DNA of 64,000 nucleotides from Colias croceus (Eukaryota; Arthropoda; Insecta; Lepidoptera; Pieridae). Below are positions 21,861 through 33,800 of the stretch, piece after piece. Every line of letters begins with the position of its first letter. Position 1 is the first letter of the stretch. The stretch lies in the NCBI RefSeq assembly GCF_905220415.1, contig NC_059564.1, forward strand, positions 1,314,501-1,378,500, read 5' to 3'. The position numbers and the translations under genes were made by a program. The notes beneath the pieces were generated by a model. The model was not told the DNA's origin and made no database searches. It saw only the letters and a program-made list of their open reading frames with translations.

Positions 21861-24800
21861 TCAGAAACATAACACATAAACGTATACTGTGTATCCAATT
21901 TTATATCTCTTTCTTTTCTTTTTGAGAGTTCTCCTTTCCCGCCAAAAGTAATCTGTCAGCGGCCATTGCAAGAAATACGCGGATATTGCTATCCCGCTTA
22001 TCACCGTGTATATGAGCGGGAAGTATATAGTGCCGTAGAATTTTGCGAAAATTGGATATATCCAAATGCCTCTTTCGAAGTAAGTGTAGGTTATCCTGAA
22101 AATATATGATTGTGTTTATTTAAATTACTACAATTAATGAATTTAAATTTATTTAGTGAAACATTAATGTAGTTTCGAAGCTGAGGTATAGTTTAATTCT
22201 TTAATAACATAACATAAACATAAAATGGACAAATAAATTTATTTCATTTCATTTCATTTCATTCATTTCATTTCATTAATTTCATTTTATTCATTTCATT
22301 TCATTTCATTCATTTCATTTCATTTCATTCATTTCATTTCAATTATGTTTAAGTATGTGTTCAAATTAAAGATCACGTAATTTTTATTTGTCGTTGATAT
22401 TATGTATAATAAGTAAAAAGGTGTAGTAGATACTAGATACTAGGTTACCAACACAACAATCTATCTTCATCTTCTTAGACATCAAGTCAGATGGCATGAT
22501 TCAACTATCGTGAGCGAAAAAGAGACAACTGAAGAAAATTCAGGCTAATAAGCCTCATTTCGACGTGCCTCTAGCCCTTTACCGTAGCACTAAGAACCTA
22601 TCTACACCTTGTTACTATCATTAAAATATAACCACATAAACATGTCAATTTAATAAAATTTAAATAATATACTTACACAACAAAATACAAAGCAAAAAAG
22701 AACACCGTGTTATAGAAATACTTTCGATGTGTGCGTGGCTGTGTCCTATATCTGTACATGATCTCCCACACAGCCAAAGGCATTATGGCTGTGTGCAAAA
22801 TATGATTCGATATTGGATTCAAAAATTTGTCTGTGTTCTTCTGGAATATTAGGGCTTTGTCGTATAGTGAAAGCGACCAGAATACTATAATTACAACCTG
22901 GAAGTGAGAAAATTATAATAAGTAAAAAGTATTTAAAAAACGCATGGGTGCCGAGCACACGTGTCAGAAGTGAAACTTCTTAGCAAGATTCAAAGATACC
23001 AAAATCGTCGCTTTACTCCATGATGTGACGTTATTGCCATGACGCGACCTTGAAATTTTACTCTGAAAGCGCCTAAAGAAGTTTCACTTCAATAAAAACT
23101 CTTCAAACATAAACACGTGTGAGTAATTTATAAAAAAAGAAATCGATCAAAGATACAGATTTTTTCCTAAAACTAAGTGTCTCCTGAAAAGGAAAATAAT
23201 TTTTCATAAAACAGTGTTTCCGAAGATTACTCCCAAAAAACATACAAAAACAGAAACTTTATCTTTTTAAAACAGAAAAGTAGTTTTTTTTTTGTTGGTA
23301 ATAAATGTAGGTATTAATAAACAATAATTATTATTTACCCAACAATTTTTTTTTTTTTTTTTTTTGTGTGGTGTTTCTCAATGTTAGCCAGAAGGGCTTC
23401 TACATTTTAACGCGGACGCGGGGGTGAACTGAAGGTTCACCCTGGTAGCGACATGCACAAGGGCGTCCCCCCTTGACGGGGACCACGAACCTCGGCTTGA
23501 GCTGTCGCTTGAGTGGAGGAGGCCAGAAGGGCCCTAATCGGACGGGCGCTCACCCGGGTGGGCGCGGGAACGCGGAACAAGGGACCTCGTCTTCGCCGGC
23601 GAAGACGGTGTACGCTTTCTGCTGTGGTGTGTGCGGTGTCGCGGTTTGTTCGACGTTGGGCTTCAATCGCCGAGTCTAGCCGTGCGTTAGCTTTGGTAAT
23701 ATCATCGTCGGAGTCGTCCAAGACATGTCTCGGCCGCCTACGACGATGAGTGGGATCGGGTTCCGCGACGTATGCGATGGCCTTTGTCACCAATGGGTTA
23801 GGGTGGTTTTTAGCCTTGTCGAAGTAGCGCTTAGACGCTTGCTTCATCCATTGGGCTATGGTGGGGAGTTCTAAGTCCCTATGTAGGTCCACGTTACGCA
23901 CGAACCAGGGCGCTCCAGTCGCTGTTCTCATGAACCGCGACTGAATCGTCTGGAGCTTGTGTATGGAGCTGGAAGCGCAATGCGCGAAAACTACACTACT
24001 ATAAGTGAGGATTGGACGGACCACCGTTTTGTAAAGTGTCACCTTATTTCTAAGGGACATTTTACTGCGTCTGTTAATAAGGTAATAGAGCCGGCTAAGG
24101 ACATAGCTGGCTTTCTTACGGACTGCCTTAATGTGGGCTTTAAATGACATGTGTGCGTCTAGAGTGACGCCTAAGAATTTAGTGTGCTTTTGCCATGGAA
24201 TGGCTTGGCCATAGAGTTTGACACTATCTATGGCCTCGGGGCCGCCGCGCCTGAAGAGCACGGCGGCGCTCTTGTCGGGGTTCACAGTGATACCCCATTT
24301 GCGGAACCATTTGCCTAATGCATCGGTCGCGGATCGTAGGAGTGGAGCTATTCTTTTGCGGTATGGACTCGACACGTAGAGTGCCGTGTCGTCCGCGAAG
24401 AGGGATAATTGCACTTTATCGTGCTTTGGGATGTCGCTAGTGTATAGCGCGAATAGGAGGGGCGACAAGACGGAGCCCTGAGGGACTCCGGCCTGGATGG
24501 GACGTGAAGACGAGAGCGTGCCGTCTAATCTGTAGCGAAAGGACCGGTTAGACAAGAAGTCTCGTATGATGAACACGAGACTGTCTGGCACGCCGAGAGT
24601 GTACAGTTTGTAAATCAAACCGTTGTGCCAGACCTTGTCGAACGCCTTCGCTACGTCAAAGAAGACCGCTCCCGTTCTGTGGGGTCTGAGGCGGGTGAGG
24701 CCCGCGAGAATGTACTCCGTGATGCGGTGTACTTGGTGAGGACATGAGTGAGCTCGTCTAAAGCCGAACTGTTCGTCTGGGAGCAGTTTTTTGGCAATGA

Positions 24801-27800
24801 CTGCGTCCCAGAGGCGTTTGGAGATGATTCTCTCATAGATTTTCCCCAGAGAGCTGAGGAGACTAATGGGACGGTAGCTAGATGCCACGTTCCGGGGTTT
24901 GCCCGGTTTGTGGATCCCGATCACAATTGCTTCCTTCCACTTAGCGGGGAAGGTACAATTGGCCAGGAGACAATTAAAAGTAGCTACTAGGAGAGCGATA
25001 AGGGCGGGCGGCAGGCTTTTTAGAGCTCTATTGGGAATAGAGTCTCCGCCTGGGGACTTTCTACTAGCGAGTGATTTGATTAACGATTTTACTTCGGTGG
25101 CCGTCGTTGGTGACAAAGGCTCGGCATCGGTACGAGGGCTTGCGGTTAAGCGTGCGATCTCTTGATTAACTACGTTAATGTGAGTCGGGTCGGTCAAGTC
25201 GAGACTGGGGGAACATTGTTCCTCTAAACTGTCAGCTAAGCATTCGGCCTTCTCAAAATCGTCAAAAGCGGGAGGTTGATTAGGGCGAATGAGCGGTGGA
25301 GTGGCGGCAATGCCATCAGATTTGAGAGACCTCGCAAGCCGCCAGTAGGCAGTGTGCGAGGGAGAGAGTTCGCTGAGTAAAGAGTCCCACCGCTCGTTGC
25401 GTAATTCTTGAATTCGCTCTCTTACCTCTCTCTGTAAGGAACGAAGAATTCTACGGTTTTCGTCTGTCGGTGCTCGGTCGTAGGCGCGCGTCGCCGCGTT
25501 CTTATCGCCCACCAGCCTACGCACGTCCGGAGGCAGATCCAGCCGGTGGCCGAGGCCAACGGGGACCCGCCGGGACGCGTATTCAATCTTGGATTGAATG
25601 TGGCTGGTGACCGAGGAGACCGCGTCGAGCGCCTCTACGACCGTGTCGATTTTGTCCGGTACAGACTCCAGCTCTGGCGAGTCGACGGGCTGTAAGGCCT
25701 CGTGCAACTTTCGCCAGTCTACCTTCGTCATGTACTCTACTGTGGTGCTATCGGGAGGGCCGAGTTCGAACAACACGGGCCTGTGATCAGAGTCGAGCTC
25801 GTGCAACGTTTCAACGGAGCGCAACTGTAACGTCACGTTCCGCATCACCGCCACATCGAGCACGTCCTGTCTGTGTCCCGTGATCTTCGGAAAGTGGGTC
25901 GGTTCTAAGGGGCCTACAACCGTGACGTTAAGAAGGTCGGTCAGTCGATCTAGTCGTTTGCCATTGGCGTTCTCGTAAGAGCTATTCCAGTTCCAGTGCT
26001 TGCAGTTGAGGTCGCCGGCCAGAATGACCGAGTCGCCCAGTGCAAGCAAGGCTCTGAGATCGCTCTCCAAGATTGTCTTTGACGGGGAGAGATAGACCGA
26101 GGCGATTATGACGGGTTGATGACCGGTCATAGACACCTTGATCACTGTGGCTTCTAAGTTAATTAGAGGCGGCGTGTCGATGGGCGTGCAGTGCAAGGCC
26201 CTTCTGTAGTAAATGAGAGTGCCGCCTAAGGGGCTGTTTACGCGGTCGTTACGCACCAACATGTAGTTGGCGAGTCGCGGATTACGGTTGAAAGGCTTAA
26301 GGAAGGTTTCTTGCATTACTAGCACATCAACCCGCCGTCTGGTAACAAAGTCCCTAACTAAGTTAGTCTGTTTGAGAAGGCCGTCCGCGTTAAAAGTAAC
26401 TACGGAGATCGCTCTAGGTTTAATTCTACTTGTAGTAGCCATTAGGGAGTGTTTTGGAGTTTTGTTACCAGCTCCCAATGAGCTGCTAAAATTTTAAGGG
26501 ATTCGATGTTGCTCTTGGACTGTTTAAGTTTCCTAACAACTAGGTTTACCTCATCAAGGTTGAGGTCTTTAATATAATTCATTAAATAAATGAGGTTTGC
26601 AAAGGACTCGTCAGGCGAGTCTAATTCGGGTGTGTGCACTTTAGCTGAGGGCTTCGGTGCTGTGTGTATGGCGGGAGCCGCTGGAGGCGGCACCGCCACG
26701 CTCGACTGGGCCTGCGTCACTAGTGACGGAGGTTTCGTCCAAGCGTTTGTTTTGGGTGGTGGAGCCGGTATAAAGACCGGCTTTGGCTGTGGGGGTTGAG
26801 CCCCGGCGCGGGCGATTCCGCGAGGTTTGTTCGCCTTCTGGCGACCCCCCGCCCTGTGTTTGGGAGCCTTCGGGCAACCCCGGTAGTTCGCGGGGTGACC
26901 CGAAGTCTCACATAGTACGCAGGACGGTGGATCCTCATTAGGCAAATCCTTGGACCTCGTGCAATCCTCCGTGCCGTGGTCGCCTAAACATTTGACGCAG
27001 CGAGGCCGCGAAAAGCAGTTACGAGCAGAGTGCCCGTAAAGTTGGCAGCGATGGCACTGCCTTATATAACTGTGGGAGTCGGGTGTTTCCACCTTGAGCC
27101 CTGAAAGCTTGCAGCAATGCCGCATTTTAAAAATATCTTTCCCCTTCGGGGTACGATCAAGGACCGCGAGGACCATGTCGTATGCTACTTTGGACACTCT
27201 ATTGTGCATCCGGAAGCACTCTTGTACGGGGAAACCTTGGCTTTTCAAGTCATCGAAGACTTGATCGGCAGAGATCTCTTTGGGGATCCCTTTTATGACG
27301 GCTCTTAAGGAGCGTTCCTCCGGGAGGGGGAACGAATGCCCGCCTATAATGTTTTCGGCTCTTAAGTAGGCCGTAAAAACCCTGTGGTCGGTTGACGTTT
27401 TCAATTGGACACGTATGTTGTCCTTCGTGGGGCGAGCTTTGAAGGAGATTCCTTCACTATCAAGGTGGGCTGAGATTTTCAGCCAGGCTGATTTATCCCT
27501 CACGTATACGGGTGGGGGAGAAGGCGGTTTGCGGGTCGCGGTCGCGGTGTTGCCCGCGGTCGGGTCTGCAGGTGCCTGAGGGGCGGATGCCTGAGGGGCG
27601 GGGGGCGCACGGCTAGGCTCGGCGCGCGAGGAATCGCGAACGGTCGCGTTCCTTTTAGCGGGCGGCGCAGAGTCTTTTAATTTGCGCTTCTTTTTATACT
27701 TGACGGTTTCGAAACCGTCCGATGAGTCTGAGGACTCCGCCTCCGAAGCTGCTGGCGAATGAGGAGCGCTTTCGCACTCCATACCGGTCGGGGCTTCGAA

Positions 27801-30800
27801 CCCCGCTTCGACTGCCACTGGGGACAGCGGTGGGGACTCAGGAGAGTCCCTCTGCGGTTGCGCAACGGGCGCGGCACGTTTTTGAGCCCCGGCGGTACTG
27901 CGTGCTTTATAGTCGCGCAGTATCTCCGGGTTCTCCCTAACTAAGAAAGCCATAAAGGCTTTCACGTCTAAGTCCTCAAACGTATCGGACATCCTAATGC
28001 TTTAATCGTCGTCCTAGCGTCCCTCCCCGCTTCCGGGCGGGGGGGGGGGTTGTGTGCCTACACGTTTGTGCGTGAGTGTGGGTGTGTTAGTGCGTCCCGC
28101 TGGTGTTAGCGGGGTGAGGTTGTCACTACCTAACGGTCCGCAGGGGTCTTGGAGTGACCCCCTGCGAAAGCGTGACGTGGACCCGTCGAGAGTAGTTTTC
28201 GGCCGAGTCCGGGCGCTAGCGAGCAGTTGGAGTACCTGCCCGCCGTGGCAGTGCCTACTAAGAGGACCCCGGACTCACAGTCACCGAAAAGCTCCCGAAG
28301 CGGTGAGGCTGTACGCCGTTTATACAAACGTGCGGTATCTGCGCCCCACAGATACTCCCACCGAATGGTGTTAATTTCTCCGAAGCCCGTTTGACACCGT
28401 TAGGTGGGCAACGGAGAAACCGCGACTGGCGCGTCGAGAAACAGGAATAGTTGTACGCTGCGAATGCAGCTGTGGTTGCACCGCGACTGACCAGGTAGTA
28501 AACTACCTGAGCAGGCGGGGTGGGACCGGTCGCTTATCGATCGCTATTGTTCCCAACAAAGGCGCGGGTCACTTCCCGGAATTTGCCTTTCGGCGAATTT
28601 CAGGTAGCGGTCCCCCGTCTCTACGGAGAACAATAGACGGCAGGTAGAGCGCTCTCGCTAAGCACAAGTGCTCGGCTCGAGTGCCAAACCCGGAATGTGT
28701 TACCCAACAAGCTGGCCATAAAACACTCGCGAACAACGTATCTCTGAAACCTCGGAAGTATTTTGACAATTTGTATTTTTTATTTTCCCGATTTTTTAAC
28801 TCCCGTAGATCAATTATGAGGCAAACAAATGCGTAGAACATTTGTATCATCTGAAATAAGATAAGATGTCATTGTCAGAATTACTTAAAATGGAGAAATA
28901 AATCATCCACGCGAAGACCGACATCCGCGCGGACGGAGTCGCGGGCGGAAGCTAGTATATTATAATTGTACTAAAAAATAAATTACTATGTTTGTACGGT
29001 TCGTACACCTGAGGATGTGCTGCTGCTGATAATAAAACTAAGCTGCTAATATTATATGCTTTAATGATGCTATGCTGTTATGCTGAGTTACACACGTACG
29101 CGGCTCGCGACGTTTTAATGTGAACTAACGCTATATGAAAATGAAAATGCTGTGACATACAAAAAATGATGATGTTGCGCTTTGAACGGTTGCACCGTAC
29201 ATGCTCCCGGGCAACAAGATGGAAATGAAAGCTATGAAATGATGATGAGCTAACCTATTACAAGGTGAAAACAATATTCTTAAAGCTATTAACAAAATAT
29301 GATGCCCGACAATCATGCTATCGATCTTAAGGCTACAAAATCTAAAATAGGGAATTGTTTCTTTTATTAAGTGATTCACTGAATGACGCACACACACATT
29401 GCTCTGCTTTTTGTTTCACACACACATTGCTCTGCTTTTTGTTTCACGCACATTACACTCACACTTCACTAAAACTAACACATGGGTCACTGATGGCACG
29501 CTGCGCGCGGGTGCGCGGCGCGACCGCCGCGGAGGGCGCTCGCCGCCGCGCCGCCGCCACGCACACCACAGGCCCGCTGCTGCTGCTATCCCCTGAATGC
29601 GCTTCCCGAGAGCTGAGAGTCATTGTAGCTTTTTACCCAGCTCCAAATTTGATGGGTACCGGTGTTTTTAAAATGCTGAATCGGTTGAATTTCGGGTGCA
29701 TACACCTCCGGCTCAATATTTATCTTGTAAGTGTGCTGTTTATGTGAATTAATCATGAATATATTATTTTAGCTTTGATCTCAGACAATGTATTCGCAAT
29801 AATATACCTGACACCATTGATAAGGCCTGGTCGCGTGCGCCTCGTTGAATGGAAATGCTGATTCAGTAACATGCGGTCATGGAACTTCACTTGCTTAGAA
29901 TCGTGGCTTATTTGTATAATACGATGTTACAATGGATATTCTTTTTAAAGTTTCATACAGCTGATGATTTCCAGATGCTTGATATAATTAATTATTTATT
30001 AATAAATTTTGAAGTTTGATTGCTTATTGGAGTAGGTAATTAATTTCCATCCATTTTTAATTATGTTAATTTATTGAAGAATATAAAATGTTTGTCGCCG
30101 TTTATTCTTGTTATATTGAAGTTGTTACTATGTATTATGTTTGTAGCTGACGTGAGCATTAAAATAAATAATGTTAATATGAACGATAGATATTATGTGT
30201 ATATGAATGTTTTAATTGGAATGCGCTTTTTTCGGGGTGCTTGCTGGTGATGAGTTGCTGGTATGATTTTGCTGATTTGTTTCTTCCGTGTTAACAGGGA
30301 GAATAGATAATTTAATTACCGGTCGCTTGATAATGCCCGTCTTAGTTTTTACGCTTACGACTCTGACGTAGCCGTCCGATCCAGGGTGTAATTCAATCAC
30401 ACGACCCAACGCCCATTTTCCTGGAGGTAGAAGAGCGTCATGTATGATCACGATGTCGTTCAACTTGATGTTGGGCTTTGATGTTTTCCACTTGCTTCTG
30501 GCTGATAATGACGTTAAATATTCAGCTCGCCACCGTTTCCAAATATCACTAAATATTTTTTGCGTCAATTGCCACCTCGTTCTCTCATCTCTCTCGGTTT
30601 CTATGATTGTTAAAATTGGACCGCTCGCTAAAAAGTGGGAAGGTGTGAGATATGCTAAGTCATCAGGATCTTCAGATAGAGGAGATAGGGGTCTCGAATT
30701 TAGACAGGCTTCTAGCTGATAAAGTAAAGTGGCGAACTCTTCGTAAGTAAGCTTTTGATCGCCTAGGACTCTACGTAAATGATATTTTAGGCTTTTAACC

Positions 30801-33800
30801 GCTGCTTCCCAAAGTCCTCCCGCGCTAGGCCAGGAAGGTGCATTGAAGTGCCACTCAATTTGCATCTCGCTAATTTCCGTGAAAAAATTCTCCGTTAAAA
30901 TAGATTGCTGGTCAATAAACTCATTCGCTAAAATTTTGCTGGCTCCTACGAAATTCGTTCCGTTGTCACTGTATAAGTGACGAGGAGTTCCTCTTCTTGC
31001 TGCTAATCTACGTAACGCTGCTAAAAAAGTAGATGATGATAAGTCTGATACTAACTCTAAGTGAATCGCTTTTGTGACCATACAGATAAATACAGCCACA
31101 TATCCTTTGCTTGTTTTAATACCGCGACCCTTGCTTGATTTCACTTCTACATGTCCTGTGAAGTCAACCCCCGTGTGATAAAACGGTCTTGTAGGGTTCG
31201 TTCTTGCTCCGGGTAAATCTCCCATTATTTGTAGTTGTTTTACCGGGCTGTGTCGCTTGCATATTACACAATTATATAAATGTTTCTTAACCGCTCTGTT
31301 TCCGCCGAGTATCCAATATCGCTGACGAAGCCAAGAGTTCGTCAACCTCGCTCCACCGTGGAAAGTTGACTTATGTGCTAAATCAATTAATAAATTTGTA
31401 AAATGACTGCTCTGTGGTATTATGTAGGGATGTTTCATGTTATATGAGATGTTGCTGTTTTTTAGACGACCTCCAACTCTTAATAAACCTTGTTCGTCTA
31501 GAAATGGATTAAGACATAATAACTTGCTCTTTGAATCTACTCTACTTAAACTATTTATATCATTTATTTCTTGACTAAATTCTAAATACTGTATAGCTTT
31601 TATAATTTTTGATTGTGAATTTTGCAACGCTTGTATTGTTAAATAATTTTGTTTTGTTACGGATGAGGATATTCGCAATATCCATGCTAATATTCGTGAC
31701 GCATATGTAAAACTGCTGTATTTATTAATGAAATCGCTAATAAAGTTCGCTGAAATATTATTATTCTTTGTAACAACATTTGATAATATTTTCTTTGCTT
31801 CTTTGGCATTCCAACTAAGACCGAGTGCTTTCGTTGATTCCTGATGCTTAAAATTGTGCGTATCGCTTGCTAGGTTTTCTGCTTTATCAACGTCTTCTAA
31901 TAATGATGACTCATTCGCTGACCATTTGCGGAGATTAAATCCTCCCGATTTGAGTAAATCGATAAGATCTCTTTGCAATTGCTTCGCTGATATGATGTCA
32001 AATGCACCGCTAAGAAGATCATCCATGTAAAATTGTTCTTCTAACACCCTCGCTGCTATCGGGTAACGGTTGCATTCGTCCTTGGCTAACTGCTTGAGCG
32101 TCATCATTGCTAAAAAGGGCGCTGCTTTTGTACCATACGTAACAGTTGACAAAGTATATTCCTTGAGTGGTTGATTCGGATTTTCGCGCCAAACTATTTG
32201 CTGATAACGTTGATCTTGCTTTGAAATTAAAATCTGTCGAAACATTTTTTCGATATCTGCTATAAATGCGTAAGGATATTGTCTCCAATTTAAAATTAAT
32301 AATAAGATATCCTGCTGTAAATTCGGACCTCTATACATGACGTCATTAAGGCTTACACCCGTCGATGTTTTTTCGGATGCATTAAACACAACTCGTAATG
32401 ACGTAGTACTCGAATCGGCTCGATGTACACCGTGGTGCGGCATGTAGTAGGTAGGTTTCATGTTACGCGCTATTGTTAAGTGCATGTGACCCAATTCTTT
32501 GTATTCGTTTATGAATGATTTATATTTATCAAATAAATTGTCGTCTTTTTGTAGCTTTCGTTCTAATTGATAAAATTGAGCGCATGCTTTTGTTTTCGAT
32601 AATCCTAGCTTTTCATCTGCGTCTGGATGTAAAGGGAGACGAACAACGTATTTTCCATCTGACTGACGAGTTGTTGTTGATTTGTATTGCTGAATACATT
32701 GATAATCCTCTTGTGATATATCTATGTCTTCGTTAATGTCTTCGATTGACCAAAATTTTTGAAGGCTATCCACGTCAACCATTACTACGTTACATTGGAA
32801 CGACTTTACGTTGCCGCATAAAATCCACCCAAGGCGTGTTTGCTGCGCTACAGGAATAGATTCGCTTTGCTTAATAATTCCCTCCATGATAATCGATGAA
32901 TAGACATCGGCACCTAACAATAAGTCGACCGGCCGGCGTCGATAAAACTCTGGATCGGCTAGATGTATGTCGTCAATAAATGACCATGCTGGTTTACTGA
33001 ATGATTTATTTGGTAGATTGTTCACCGCATGATTCATTATAAAAACTCCTGTGTTTAAAGAATAGTCGCTGTATTGAGAAGATATTTGTATGTTCATAAA
33101 GCCTTTACACGTGTTCTCTTTAGCTCCTAAACCTAAAATCACTCCCTTACACTGCTGACGCGGCAGACCGAGTCTCTGAGCTGCATTTTCGGTTATAAGG
33201 GAAGTCTGTGATCCTTGATCTATGAGAGCACGCATGACTAATGACGAACCATCTGCAGCTTGAACTGAAACTTGAGCTGTTGCTAATAAAATTTCCTGTG
33301 TATTATCCAGGGACACGTGAGAGCTATTTTTCAGTTGATTTTCGGGGCTTGCTGTGCTAGCTGTACTTTGGGATGTTCGCTGTGCGAACGCTTCATGAAC
33401 CAAAGTATGATGGTTCTCATTGCATACTCGGCATCTTTTAGTGGAAAAACACTTATTACCATTATGATTATATAGACAATTTTGACATAGCTGTAACCTT
33501 GTAATTGTTTGTAATTGCAGTTTAGGTTGAGATTCCGCGAATTTATTGCAATATATTATTGCATGATTATTGTTGCATATTGGACAATTTTGCGTTGTGT
33601 AATTGATACCTTTTCCGTTTTGCGATGAATTATTATAGTTGCTAGCGAATGATTTAAATAAATGTGATTTCTGGAATGCTTTAGGATATGCTGCTGGTGT
33701 TGGTTTTTGAGGGTGCTGGAATGTTTTAGGTGGCTCTTGCTTGCGCTTAGATGATTCTAATGCAGTAAATTTCATCTCGAGGAAACTTAGAAATTCTTGC

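Larger units (their letters stand above)
23346..28699 (-). mobile_element. Full-length Jockey-type non-LTR retrotransposon
   Basis: A 5354-bp minus-strand element: 5' UTR (28699-27993, about 700 bases with a 28036-28046 G/C tract), ORF1 (27992-26442), ORF2 (26442-23437), short 3' UTR, and poly-A (T run at 23346-23365). It is flanked by a perfect 11-bp target duplication, TTACCCAACAA (23335-23345 and 28700-28710). Copy B of the host gene has the uninterrupted site at about 43402-43412. Both ORFs are open, so the element looks young and possibly competent. It lies in the sense direction of the host gene. Confidence 0.93.

Noticed and set aside
22240..22341. Regular repeat considered as CRISPR-like.
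   Set aside because: It is a simple ATTTC microsatellite in an intron of an animal gene, without spacers.
24748..25165. Plus-strand ORFs within the Jockey element.
   Set aside because: Antisense of ORF2, which carries complete endonuclease and RT motifs; the extra ORFs follow from high GC content.
29355..29747. 130-codon plus-strand ORF.
   Set aside because: It lies in the non-coding 3' part of the BEL element, is antisense to it, and is built from tandem ACACACATTG units and a GC-rich block.
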